NCBI GenBank assembly: GCA_039920345.1
Contig: JBDSDZ010000157.1
Location: forward strand, 1 to 27,919
DNA length: 27,919 bases
Direction: 5' to 3'
Source of the DNA: Croceibacterium_A sp039920345
Lineage (GTDB): Bacteria; Pseudomonadota; Alphaproteobacteria; Sphingomonadales; Sphingomonadaceae
Under the pieces are notes generated by a model that did no database searches, was not told the DNA's origin, and saw only the letters and a program-made list of their open reading frames with translations. Of this stretch, positions 6,637-13,925 are shown one piece after another (position 1 is the first letter of the stretch; every line of letters starts with the position of its first letter). The position numbers and the translations under genes were made by a program.

Positions 6637-8085
6637 ATGGCCAGCCGACCCCGCACTCTCTACGAAAAAATCTGGGACGAACACGTTATCGAGCGTCGTG
6701 ACGACGGAACGTGCCTGATCTTCATCGATCGCCACCTCGTCCACGAAGTCACCAGCCCGCAGGCGTTCGAAGCGCTGCGGCTGAGCGGACGCAAGGTCCG
6801 TCGGCCCGAACTTACCCTGGCCGTCCCCGACCACAACGTGCCGACAACCCCGCGCGTCAACGCCGAGGGCGAGCGGCTTCCCATCGAAGACCTCGAGAGC
6901 CGCAACCAGTTGGAAGCGCTCGAACGCAATGCGCCGGAATTCGGCGTGCGTTATTTCGGTGCCACGTCCGCCGAGCAGGGCATCGTCCATGTGGTGGGGC
7001 CAGAGCAGGGCTTTTCGCTGCCCGGCACCACGATCGTGTGCGGCGACAGCCATACGGCCGCGCACGGCGGAATGGGCGCGCTCGCATTCGGCATCGGCAC
7101 CAGCGAAGTCGAACACGTGCTCGCCACGCAAACGCTGCTGCTGCGTCCTTCGAAAACCATGCAAGTCGTGGTCGAGGGCGAGCTTGGCCCGGGCATCACC
7201 TCCAAGGACCTGATCCTGCACATCATCGGCACCATCGGCACCGCCGGCGGCAACGGCCACGTGATCGAATACCGCGGTAAGGTGTTCGAGCAGATGAGCA
7301 TCGAATCGCGCCTGACGGTCTGCAACATGAGCATCGAGGGTGGTGCCCGTGCGGGCCTGATCGCGCCCGATGACACCACATTCCGCTATCTCAAGGGCCG
7401 CCCGCTCTCGCCCAAGGGCGAGGAATGGGACCAGGCCGTGGCCTGGTGGCGCACCTTGCATACCGACGACGGCGCTAGGTTCGACAAAACCGTGGTGATC
7501 GACGCGGCCACCGTCGAACCGACGGTAACCTGGGGCACCAGCCCCGAAGATACCGTGGCGATCGGCGGCGTCGTGCCCGATCCCACCAGTTTCACCGATC
7601 CCGGCAAGCAGAAATCCGCCCAGGCCAGCCTCGATTACATGGATCTTGCACCCGGCCAGCGGATGGACGAAGTCGAAGTGCAAAACGTGTTCATCGGCAG
7701 CTGCACCAACAGCCGGATCGAAGACCTGCGTGCCGCCGCCGCCGTGTTGCGCGGCCGCCACAAGGCCGCCAACGTCAAATGGGCTATTGTCGTCCCCGGC
7801 TCGGGGCTGGTGAAGCTGCAGGCCGAAGCCGAAGGGCTCGACAAAGTGTTCACCGATGCGGGCCTTGAATGGCGCGAGCCGGGGTGTTCGGCGTGCCTCG
7901 GCATGAATCCGGACAAGGTCCCGGCGGGCGAACGCTGCGCCAGCACCAGCAACCGCAACTTCGTCGGCCGTCAGGGCCCCGGCGCGCGCACCCATCTGGT
8001 CAGCCCGGCGATGGCCGCCGCTGCCGCGGTGACCGGAAAGCTGACCGATGTCAGGACCCTGGGCGTGCCCGAACTGGCGTCCTAG
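6637..8085 (+). CDS. leuC: 3-isopropylmalate dehydratase large subunit
   Basis: The product is 482 residues, starting at the ATG at 6637 (MASRPRTLYEKIWDEHVI is the family start; the frame is open 20 codons further up). It is an aconitase-family enzyme of leucine biosynthesis that isomerises 2- to 3-isopropylmalate with LeuD. The [4Fe-4S] ligands are Cys356 (GSCTNSR), Cys417 and Cys420 (GCSACLGMN). leuD lies about 1.9 kb away on the opposite strand, so the two subunits are not in one operon. A small stem AAGGGC-TTGAT-GCCCTT (6586-6602) sits upstream, without a T-run. The stop shares a CTAG palindrome with the convergent gene. Confidence 0.97.
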   Translation: MASRPRTLYEKIWDEHVIERRDDGTCLIFIDRHLVHEVTSPQAFEALRLSGRKVRRPELTLAVPDHNVPTTPRVNAEGERLPIEDLESRNQLEALERNAPEFGVRYFGATSAEQGIVHVVGPEQGFSLPGTTIVCGDSHTAAHGGMGALAFGIGTSEVEHVLATQTLLLRPSKTMQVVVEGELGPGITSKDLILHIIGTIGTAGGNGHVIEYRGKVFEQMSIESRLTVCNMSIEGGARAGLIAPDDTTFRYLKGRPLSPKGEEWDQAVAWWRTLHTDDGARFDKTVVIDAATVEPTVTWGTSPEDTVAIGGVVPDPTSFTDPGKQKSAQASLDYMDLAPGQRMDEVEVQNVFIGSCTNSRIEDLRAAAAVLRGRHKAANVKWAIVVPGSGLVKLQAEAEGLDKVFTDAGLEWREPGCSACLGMNPDKVPAGERCASTSNRNFVGRQGPGARTHLVSPAMAAAAAVTGKLTDVRTLGVPELAS

Positions 8086-8954
8086 GGAATTTCGCCGGTT
8101 TCGGCGTCCATTGGTACAGCCTCGCCAATTTCGCCGCCAATCACGATCCAGATCGAATCGCCCGTGACGATACCCATCGGGAACGGCACGTAATAACTGA
8201 CAAAGCCGTGAATCTCGTTCGGCTGCGGGTCGAGCGAGTGGGTGGCGATAAACGACTGCATCGGCAGGTCAGACGCCTCGGGGTCCCACGTGATCGGCAG
8301 GCAATCCTGGTACAGCGCCCGGAATTCGGAGACCGTCCCGTCAGGCTGGATGGTGGCGCGGTAATGACCGCCTAGCGGATAACTGTTGGGATCGGTCTGC
8401 GGCGTCAGCAGGTAGGCATGGATCACGCCGCTTTCGTCGGGCGGCAGGACCAGCGTGTTGGGTGTGCCCGGCGCGCACAGGCCAGCCGAATTCTCGGCCG
8501 CTGCTGCCAACAACGCGTTATGGGCATCGAACATCCGCTTTGCGAGCGGGGACAGGGGTCGCTCGCTGCCTGGTGCAAAAATTGCTCCGGACAGTATCGT
8601 GCTGCCCTCGGCGATATAGCTGGCGACAGCCACCGGCCCTTCTGCACGATTAGCCACGAACAGGACTTCGAGCTGACCCTGGGTTTCGGTGGGTATCACG
8701 ACAAAACCTGCAGCGCCGGGGAAGCGCGCGGCGATTTCGCTCTGGGTGTCGCTTCCCGCATCGGCCAGGAATTGATCCGTGGCGTGCCAGGCCGCCTGGT
8801 CATAGGCGATCATCTGCGACGCCGCGCGGCTCGCTTGTGCCGCAGCGGCAATGCGCTGTTCCATCGGCGGATAGACCACAGCCGGGTCCTGCGCCGCTGC
8901 GGGGGCAGCCAGGCACAACAGCGCCGCCAATGCGATAGTGCGAAACAACGCCAT
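8082..8954 (-). CDS. Secreted protein of unknown function
   Basis: The product is 290 residues from the ATG at 8954. The N-terminus is a clear signal peptide (MALFRTIALAALLCLAAPAAAQ, with likely cleavage after AAA), so the protein is exported. The mature part contains no enzyme motif I can name. It has two cysteines (CAPG.. and DCLP) that could form a disulfide, and is rich in acidic and small residues. The start is chosen at the signal-peptide methionine rather than the upstream in-frame ATG at 9050, which would overlap grxD. It lies 79 bases after grxD and could be the last gene of that run. Confidence 0.75.
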   Translation of the reverse strand: MALFRTIALAALLCLAAPAAAQDPAVVYPPMEQRIAAAAQASRAASQMIAYDQAAWHATDQFLADAGSDTQSEIAARFPGAAGFVVIPTETQGQLEVLFVANRAEGPVAVASYIAEGSTILSGAIFAPGSERPLSPLAKRMFDAHNALLAAAAENSAGLCAPGTPNTLVLPPDESGVIHAYLLTPQTDPNSYPLGGHYRATIQPDGTVSEFRALYQDCLPITWDPEASDLPMQSFIATHSLDPQPNEIHGFVSYYVPFPMGIVTGDSIWIVIGGEIGEAVPMDAETGEIP

Positions 8955-9033
8955 GCCGACCCCCCGAAGTATCAGGGGCTTGGGTATGCGATAGGAATTT
9001 CGAAAGCCAGCCCGCAGCGCGGGCGGACGGCGC

Positions 9034-9363
9034 TCAGTTCGCCTTGGCAACCTCGGCTTCGTCGAGCAACTGCTGCAGCTCGCCGGCCTGGTACATTTCC
9101 ATCATGATGTCGCTTCCGCCCACGAACTCGCCCTTGACGTAAAGCTGGGGGATCGTCGGCCAATCCGAAAACGCCTTGATGCCCGAACGGATTTCCATGT
9201 CCTGCAGCACGTCGACGCTTTCATACGCCACGCCGCAATGATCGAGGATCGAGATCGCCTTGCTCGAAAAACCGCACTGCGGGAACAGCGGCGTGCCCTT
9301 CATGAACAGCACGACGTCGCTGTCGTTGACGATCTTGGTCAGGCGTTCGTTGGTATCGGACAT
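9034..9363 (-). CDS. grxD: Monothiol glutaredoxin (Grx4/Grx5 type)
   Basis: The product is 109 residues with the CGFS active site at 30-33, the preceding FMKGTP (20-25), the WPTIPQLY segment and the GG(S)D glutathione-binding motif. Proteins of this type carry and transfer [2Fe-2S] clusters together with BolA proteins. Here the bolA gene is directly upstream (27 bases), which fits the conserved Grx-BolA partnership. It is probably the last or next-to-last gene of the minus-strand run starting at the DNA glycosylase. Confidence 0.96.
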   Translation of the reverse strand: MSDTNERLTKIVNDSDVVLFMKGTPLFPQCGFSSKAISILDHCGVAYESVDVLQDMEIRSGIKAFSDWPTIPQLYVKGEFVGGSDIMMEMYQAGELQQLLDEAEVAKAN

Positions 9364-9390
9364 GGCAGGCTTTATTCCTTCTGGCCGAAC

Positions 9391-9624
9391 TCAGTTGGGA
9401 ACGCTGGTGGTGAGTTGCAAGGCGTGGAGCTCCCCGCCCATGCGCCCGCCGAGCGCGTCGTAGACCATCTTGTGCTGCTGCACCCGGCTCTTGCCGGCAA
9501 AGGCGGCCGAGGTGACGCGCGCGCGGTAGTGATCGCCGTCATCCACGAGCGCTTCAATCACCACGTCGCTGCCGGGCAAGGCGGCCTTGATCAGGGCCTC
9601 GATTTCGGCTGCCGGCATCGCCAT
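9391..9624 (-). CDS. bolA: BolA family protein
   Basis: The product is 77 residues with a class II KH-like fold. Recognisable parts are the N-terminal helix with IEALIKAALPG, the DDGDHYRARVTS strand, and the SRVQQHKMVYDALGG.MGGELHAL segment. The histidine in the QHKMVYDAL motif and the C-terminal ELHAL histidine fit the cluster-sharing residues with monothiol glutaredoxin. Its size matches short BolA/IbaG-type proteins. It follows the zeta-subunit gene by 1 base. Confidence 0.93.
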   Translation of the reverse strand: MAMPAAEIEALIKAALPGSDVVIEALVDDGDHYRARVTSAAFAGKSRVQQHKMVYDALGGRMGGELHALQLTTSVPN

Positions 9625-9625
9625 G

Positions 9626-9949
9626 TCAGGCGCCGCCCATCAGCTGGCGGCGCGCTTCGACCGACTTTTCCTGCAGCGCCGCGCGGACCGCGTCTTCAGT
9701 CGTGTCGATTCCGGCGGCCGTGAGGTCACCCAGCACCTTGCGGATCACGTCCTCGTCACCCGCTTCCTCGAAATCGGCCTGGACCACGGCTTTGCCATAG
9801 GCTTCGGCTTCCTCGGGTGTCAGGCTCATCTTGGTCGCGGCCCATTGTCCGAGCAGGCGATTGCGCCGCGCTGCGACGCGAAAGGCGGTTTCGGCATCCA
9901 TCGCGAACTTGGCTTCTTCGGCGCGCTCGCGATCCTTGAAATCGGTCAT
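9626..9949 (-). CDS. ATP synthase zeta inhibitor subunit (DUF1476)
   Basis: The product is 107 residues from the ATG at 9949, chosen because MTDFKDRERAEEAKFAMD is the family start. The pattern DRERA.EAKFA.DAE..F...ARRN.LLG.WAA, then DFEEAGDEDV, matches the Paracoccus denitrificans zeta subunit, which blocks rotation of the alphaproteobacterial F1-ATPase in the hydrolysis direction. It is far from any atp operon but next to bolA, an arrangement I have seen as typical in alphaproteobacterial genomes. Family call strong; inhibitory activity is by homology. Confidence 0.9.
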   Translation of the reverse strand: MTDFKDRERAEEAKFAMDAETAFRVAARRNRLLGQWAATKMSLTPEEAEAYGKAVVQADFEEAGDEDVIRKVLGDLTAAGIDTTEDAVRAALQEKSVEARRQLMGGA

Positions 9950-9998
9950 TGGGTAATCCTTCCGGAGTCGGTCAGCCGGGCGATAGCGCCCTGCCAGA

Positions 9999-10601
9999 TC
10001 AAGCGGCAAGCCCGGTTCCGCGCGCAAGCCACGGCCGGTACGCCGCGATCTGCTTTTCATAGCGCGAAATGGCGTCATTTCGGGTCAGCGTCAGGCCCAC
10101 TTCGTCGAGCCCTTCGCCCAGGCAATATTTGCGGAACGGGTCGATCTCGAAGGTGAAACGATCCTGGAACCGGGTGGTCACCGTCTGATGTTCGAGGTCG
10201 ATCAGGATCGGATCGGTCTGCGCCACTTCCATCAGCCGGTCGATCGCCGCTTGCGGCAGGGCTACGGTGAGGATGCCGTTCTTGAACGCATTACCGGCAA
10301 AGATATCCGAAAACGAAGGCGCAATGACCGCCTTCACGCCCAGGTCGAGCAAGGCCCAGGCCGCGTGTTCGCGGCTCGATCCGCAGCCGAAGTTATCGCC
10401 CGCCACGATGATCGGCGCGCCAGCGAATTCAGAGTTGTCGAACACGTTGTCCGGATCTTCGCGCAGCGCCTCGAAGGCCCCGCGCCCAAGCCCTTCGCGG
10501 GTGACCGTCTTGAGCCAGCGCGCGGGAATGATCAGGTCGGTATCGACATTGCTGCGGCCCAGTGGATAGGCCCGGCCCTCAACGGTGGTGACGCGTTCCA
10601 T
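9999..10601 (-). CDS. leuD: 3-isopropylmalate dehydratase small subunit
   Basis: The product is 200 residues from the ATG at 10601 (MERVTTVEGRAYPLGRSNVD). Family motifs are NVDTDLIIPARWLK, GDNFGCGSSREHA and FKNGIL. It completes the isopropylmalate isomerase with LeuC encoded at 6637-8085 on plus. It lies 16 bases after the small gene at 10618 and 49 bases before the zeta-subunit gene, so it is probably in a minus-strand operon. Confidence 0.96.
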   Translation of the reverse strand: MERVTTVEGRAYPLGRSNVDTDLIIPARWLKTVTREGLGRGAFEALREDPDNVFDNSEFAGAPIIVAGDNFGCGSSREHAAWALLDLGVKAVIAPSFSDIFAGNAFKNGILTVALPQAAIDRLMEVAQTDPILIDLEHQTVTTRFQDRFTFEIDPFRKYCLGEGLDEVGLTLTRNDAISRYEKQIAAYRPWLARGTGLAA

Positions 10602-10617
10602 CAGTAAATCCCGGCCA

Positions 10618-10779
10618 TCAATCGGTCTCGGGCGGCTCGCCGCTGGGGATCGGGCCCGGCTGTGCCGGCTTGGCCTTCTTCTCCTTGCGGCGATTGGCGT
10701 AGAGAACCGCTGCGGCGACCGCGGCGGATCCGATGGCACCGGCGATGGCCGCCTTGCCCGTGGGAAATCGTTTGCTCAT
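10618..10779 (-). CDS. Small single-TM protein upstream of leuD
   Basis: The product is 53 residues from the ATG at 10779 (MSKRFPTGK); an alternative ATG is at 10785. One hydrophobic segment at about 9-26 (AAIAGAIGSAAVAAAVLYA) is followed by a strongly basic stretch NRRKEKKAK and a Pro-rich acidic end. Genes of this kind beside leuD are sometimes labelled as isopropylmalate isomerase by position only; nothing in the sequence supports catalysis. It is likely a small inner-membrane peptide. Confidence 0.6.
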   Translation of the reverse strand: MSKRFPTGKAAIAGAIGSAAVAAAVLYANRRKEKKAKPAQPGPIPSGEPPETD

Positions 10780-10818
10780 GCCCATTGCAATGGGGCGCGG
10801 GGCCACGCGGCACAAGGG

Positions 10819-11310
10819 TCAGGCGAGAAATTCGCGCAAGGCGCTCCAGAGCTTTTCCTTCTCGGCGAGCGGCATCGCCGCGTGCGCCGGACTCGACGAT
10901 GGTAGCGGCACAAGGGCCAGGCCGGACTCGGCGAGCGCTGGCATTCCGGTGCGCGCAGACGTCTGGCCGTTGAAGCCAATCGCCTGCAATTGCGGCAAAG
11001 ACCCAGCCAGCGCAGCGAGCGAATTCGGTTCCGCCTGGCGGATCGCCGCATCCAGGCTGCCCGGGCGGTGGGCCGAGGCGACCGTGTCCCACAGGCCGAC
11101 TTTTGCCGCCAGCAGCGCAGCGAGGCGTTGGTCGTAATCGAGCGCTGCCAGGTTCCGGCCGATAACCTGTCCGATCAAGTGCCAGAACAGGTTTCGTGGA
11201 TGCGCGTAGTAGCGAGCCGCGGCCAGCGAGGCGTCGCCGGGCAAACTGCCGAGCACGAGCACGCGGGTGTCAGGTGCGACAACGGGAGCGAACGAACGTT
11301 TGCGATCCAT
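10819..11310 (-). CDS. DNA-deoxyinosine glycosylase (UDG family 6)
   Basis: The product is 163 residues from the ATG at 11310. It belongs to the uracil-DNA glycosylase superfamily, hypoxanthine type. The block LVLGSLPGDASL..ARYYAHPRNLFW (about residues 18-43) is the family 6 signature, with the Asn of HPRN the expected catalytic residue. The C-terminal VPLPSSSPAHA motif corresponds to the second active-site loop. It removes deaminated purine from DNA in base-excision repair. The frame is open 62 codons further upstream, but that part is Pro/Arg-rich and overlaps a large hairpin, so the short start is preferred. Confidence 0.85.
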   Translation of the reverse strand: MDRKRSFAPVVAPDTRVLVLGSLPGDASLAAARYYAHPRNLFWHLIGQVIGRNLAALDYDQRLAALLAAKVGLWDTVASAHRPGSLDAAIRQAEPNSLAALAGSLPQLQAIGFNGQTSARTGMPALAESGLALVPLPSSSPAHAAMPLAEKEKLWSALREFLA

Positions 11311-11367
11311 GCCCACGCCATACGGATTTTGGCTGGCGGGAGCGATGCGTTGATTTTGGGAGGAGAG

Positions 11368-11429
11368 GTCTTCGGGGAGGCGGGGCCGGGATGGGGGACC
11401 AGGGGTTCGGCCCCGCCTCGTTCGAAGAC
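11368..11429. repeat. Large two-part inverted repeat (hairpin) in intergenic region
   Basis: The inner arms GAGGCGGGGCCG (11377-11388) and CGGCCCCGCCTC (11408-11419) are perfect over 12 bp with a 19-base loop. The outer arms GTCTTCG (11368-11374) and CGAAGAC (11423-11429) extend the stem by 7 bp across a small internal bulge. No T-run follows on either strand, so it is not a typical intrinsic terminator. It lies between the divergent DNA glycosylase gene and the mscS-type gene and would be inside the 5' leader of any minus-strand transcript from the sigma-54-like box at 11451-11466. Confidence 0.8.
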
Positions 11430-11450
11430 TTGGTTGGGTAACTTCACTAT

Positions 11451-11466
11451 TGCACGGGCTGTGCCA
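11451..11466 (-). promoter_or_regulatory. Candidate sigma-54 promoter (third)
   Basis: Read on minus, TGGCACAGCCCGTGCA has GG and GC at the same spacing as the pspA promoter and matches the -24 element TGGCAC exactly; the -12 element is GTGCA rather than TTGCA. The expected start is near 11440, some 130 bases before the DNA glycosylase ATG, with the large hairpin in between. Part of the match comes from a GCAC/GTGC dyad, so chance is a real alternative. Confidence 0.4.
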
Positions 11467-11528
11467 GTTTCGAGAAACCACGCAACTCCCTGCCACACGA
11501 TGGTTTGCGAAAGGTTAAGAGCGCGCAA

Positions 11529-11551
11529 CTGTGTCAAGTTTTCCGACACAG
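11529..11551. repeat. Short inverted repeat upstream of mscS-type gene
   Basis: CTGTGTC (11529-11535) and GACACAG (11545-11551) form a 7-bp perfect dyad with a 9-base spacer AAGTTTTCC. It lies about 140 bases upstream of the mechanosensitive-channel start. It could be a regulator site or small hairpin. No clear sigma-70 promoter was recognised in 11311-11692 beyond the elements listed here. Confidence 0.4.
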
Positions 11552-11692
11552 AGTGGTGACTGGCGCGTTAGGGATAGCGTCTCTAGGGTGTCCAGACGCC
11601 GCCGCCCCGCCATCCCGCGAGCAGAAGAGGATCTCGTGATCGCATGTGAAGTAAGCATCCCGCCCCGCCTCCAGACCGCGAACGCCTGATCC

Positions 11693-12808
11693 ATGGCCAC
11701 TCCACGCACCCCTGTTTTCGCCTGGCTCACTGCCAACCTGACCGACATCACCCTCGCGCTGGTCATTGCGGTGGGCATCTTCGTCCTGCTCTACGCGCTG
11801 CGCGCGCTGATCCTGCGCGCGACCAAGAAACTGGGGCCGAGCCATTCGCTGACCGATGTGCTTGGTAACGTCGTGCGCAAGACCCGCATGTGGTTCATCG
11901 CCGCGCTGTCGATCGAGCTGGTGCAGGGCTATCTGCATCCGCCAAGCGACATCGGCAGCACGATCACGTTCCTGTTCACCATCGCGGCGGCGCTGCAGGC
12001 GGCGATCTGGGCGCGCACGCTGATCCTGGGCATGATCGCCCGGCGCGCAGGTGAGCACGACGGCGACGCGGCCAGCCTGGCGAGCGCAATGGGCATCATC
12101 AAGCTGCTGGTCTCGGTCGCGGTGTTCGCGATTGCCGCGATCGTGGTGCTCGACAACCTGGGCGTCAACGTGACGGGCCTGATCGCGGGCCTTGGCGTGG
12201 GCGGCATCGCCATTGGCCTTGCCGCGCAGGGCATTTTTTCGGACCTGTTCGCCGCGCTCTCGATCATCTTCGACAAGCCCTTCCGCGTCGGCGACATGAT
12301 CACTTTCGCAGGCAAGGAAGGGCCGGTCTCCGGGCATGTGGTAAAAATCGGCCTCAAGTCCACCCGCATCCGCGCGCTGACTGGCGAATTGCGGATCATC
12401 GGCAATACCCAGTTGCTGGCGCAAGAAGTGAGCAACTTCGCCGGGCGGCAGGTCTACCGCCACCGGATCGCCGTGGGAGTGATCTACCAGACCGACCCGG
12501 AGGTGGCGGCCGAGGTACCGCACCTGATGCAGGTTGAAGCCGAACGGGCAGGCCACCGCTTCGTGCGCGGCAGCTTCATCGGTTTCGGCCCCAGCTCGCT
12601 CGATTTCGAAATGCTGTTCGAAGTCGATAGCGGCGATGTGTCCGAAGCCATGCTCGCGCTGCAGACCGTCGCGCTGGGCATCCTGCGCAGCTTCAACCAG
12701 CGCGACATCGAATTCGCCTATCCGACCCAGACCACCTTCACCTCGGCGCCCGACGGGACGATGATCATGCCCTACCCGCAGGTCATGCCGGTGGTGACGA
12801 AGAACTGA
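11693..12808 (+). CDS. MscS-family mechanosensitive ion channel
   Basis: The product is 371 residues. Four or five hydrophobic segments occupy about residues 17-180. The pore-lining TM3 and beta domain are recognised from the block GVGGIAIGLAAQ, then GIFSDLFAALSIIFDKPFRVGD (about 168-202), the hallmark of MscS channels. A soluble alpha/beta C-terminal part follows and the tail is short. It would release solutes on hypo-osmotic shock or act as a small-conductance variant. It is a monocistronic plus-strand gene; a convergent tRNA gene follows 5 bases after the stop. Confidence 0.93.
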   Translation: MATPRTPVFAWLTANLTDITLALVIAVGIFVLLYALRALILRATKKLGPSHSLTDVLGNVVRKTRMWFIAALSIELVQGYLHPPSDIGSTITFLFTIAAALQAAIWARTLILGMIARRAGEHDGDAASLASAMGIIKLLVSVAVFAIAAIVVLDNLGVNVTGLIAGLGVGGIAIGLAAQGIFSDLFAALSIIFDKPFRVGDMITFAGKEGPVSGHVVKIGLKSTRIRALTGELRIIGNTQLLAQEVSNFAGRQVYRHRIAVGVIYQTDPEVAAEVPHLMQVEAERAGHRFVRGSFIGFGPSSLDFEMLFEVDSGDVSEAMLALQTVALGILRSFNQRDIEFAYPTQTTFTSAPDGTMIMPYPQVMPVVTKN

Positions 12809-12813
12809 CGGAT

Positions 12814-12890
12814 TGGCGCGCCCGGCAGGACTCGAACCTGCAACCCCAAGCTTAGAAGGCTCGTGCTCTATCCAGTTGAACTACGGGCGC
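12814..12890 (-). tRNA. tRNA-Arg (anticodon TCT)
   Basis: A full cloverleaf of 77 bases including an encoded CCA. The acceptor stem GCGCCCG pairs with CGGGCGC, the discriminator is G, and the D arm contains AACTGGATA. The anticodon stem CGAGC pairs with GCTTG (one G-T pair) around the loop CTTCTAA with anticodon TCT, which reads AGA/AGG. The T arm GCAGG-TTCGAGT-CCTGC is complete. Confidence 0.97.
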
Positions 12891-12947
12891 GTCGGGCGGC
12901 TCATTAGCGTGCTTTGCGGCTGCGGCAAAACGCGATAGCGTGCCGGC

Positions 12948-13700
12948 ATGGGGGAAAGGCGCATGACTGGCGGGGAAGCGGGCGATGCCGAAGGCGGCGC
13001 GGCGCCGTTTCGCTATTACCCGTACATCATGGCCGCGTTTGTCGCGATCCTGCTGCTGTCGAACGTAATTGGCGCTTCCAAGCCGAGCTATGTCACGCTG
13101 CCGGGCGGCACGCAGTGGTCGTTCGGCGCGGGCGTGTTGTTCTTCCCGGTCAGCTACATCATCGGTGACGTGCTGACCGAGGTCTATGGCTATGCCAATG
13201 CGCGACGGGTGATCTGGACCGGGTTTGCGGCGCTGCTGTTCATGGCGTTCATGGCGTGGGTGGTGGTGGCGCTGCCGCCCGCGGCGGGCTGGCCCGGGCA
13301 AGGCCCCTACGAATTCGTGTTCGGCAATTCGTGGCGCATCGTGCTCGCCTCGATGACCGCGTTCTGGGCCGGCGAGTTCGCCAATAGCTTCGTGCTGGCG
13401 AAGATGAAAGTGATGACCGGCGGGCGGTTCCTGTGGATGCGGACGATTGGCTCCACCGTTGTTGGCCAGGGGCTCGACAGCGTGATCTTCTACCCGCTGG
13501 CGTTCTATGGCCTGGCCGGGTGGCCGATCGAGCAGTTGTGGCAAGTCGTGATCTCGCAGTGGCTGATCAAGACCGGCTGGGAGGCGCTGCTGACGCCGGT
13601 AACCTACCTGGTGGTCGGCTTCCTCAAGCGCCGCGAGGGCATCGAGGTGTTTGACACCGAGACCGACTTCTCCCCCTTCGCCAAGGCGCGCCGGGGGTAG
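12948..13700 (+). CDS. Queuosine precursor transporter (YhhQ/VUT family)
   Basis: The product is 250 residues from the ATG at 12948; the ATG at 12963 is an alternative. It has about six TM segments. Family features are the first helix with ILLLSNVIGASK, then FFPVSYIIGDVLTEVYGYANARRVIW and the later TIGSTVVGQGLDSVIF. E. coli YhhQ takes up queuosine precursors for tRNA modification. The substrate here is assigned by homology. It is flanked by tRNA-Arg and the second psp-type operon. Confidence 0.9.
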   Translation: MGERRMTGGEAGDAEGGAAPFRYYPYIMAAFVAILLLSNVIGASKPSYVTLPGGTQWSFGAGVLFFPVSYIIGDVLTEVYGYANARRVIWTGFAALLFMAFMAWVVVALPPAAGWPGQGPYEFVFGNSWRIVLASMTAFWAGEFANSFVLAKMKVMTGGRFLWMRTIGSTVVGQGLDSVIFYPLAFYGLAGWPIEQLWQVVISQWLIKTGWEALLTPVTYLVVGFLKRREGIEVFDTETDFSPFAKARRG

Positions 13701-13701
13701 G

Positions 13702-13727
13702 CTGCTGGCGGATCAATCCGCCAGCAG
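13702..13727. terminator. Perfect hairpin between convergent genes
   Basis: CTGCTGGCGGAT (13702-13713) and ATCCGCCAGCAG (13716-13727) are 12-bp perfect arms with only CA between them. The structure overlaps the last codons and stop of the PspC-like gene and lies just after the stop of the transporter gene, so it could end or shield both transcripts. It lacks a T-run on both strands, so a role in intrinsic termination is uncertain. Confidence 0.55.
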
Positions 13728-13925
13728 GGCAATCGCGAAGTAGATCAGGATGAAGCTGCCGAAGCCGAACACGGTACCGGCCGCAAAGACCAGGCGTACG
13801 ATCATCGGATCGATGTCCATGTAGTTGGCGATGCCAGCGCAAACGCCAAGGAACTTGCCGTCCGCCTTGTCGAGGCGGAAGCTGCGCTCCGGCGCGCCGC
13901 TGCGGTTGCGGTCTACCTGGTTCAT
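13713..13925 (-). CDS. Second PspC-domain protein (70 aa)
   Basis: The product is 70 residues. A polar N-terminus is followed by a PspC domain: SFRLDKADGKFLGVCAGIANYM, then a hydrophobic segment at about 44-68. The pattern aligns with residues 7-60 of the PspC encoded at 2228 (NAKLMGVCSGIADYTG), but the cytoplasmic coiled-coil tail is absent; it ends at ALLAD. The start overlaps the stop of the preceding 44-residue ORF (ATGA), so the two are co-translated. It is likely an inner-membrane protein under the same stress control as the main psp operon. Confidence 0.87.
   Translation of the reverse strand: MNQVDRNRSGAPERSFRLDKADGKFLGVCAGIANYMDIDPMIVRLVFAAGTVFGFGSFILIYFAIALLAD

Noticed and set aside
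6604..7995. 463-codon minus-strand ORF opposite leuC
   Set aside because: Shadow of leuC; high-GC DNA gives long antisense frames. LeuC has all Fe-S ligands and full family length.
12814..12890. tRNA-Arg as an attachment site for an integrated element
   Set aside because: No integrase, no repeat of the tRNA 3' end and no phage-like genes on either side.
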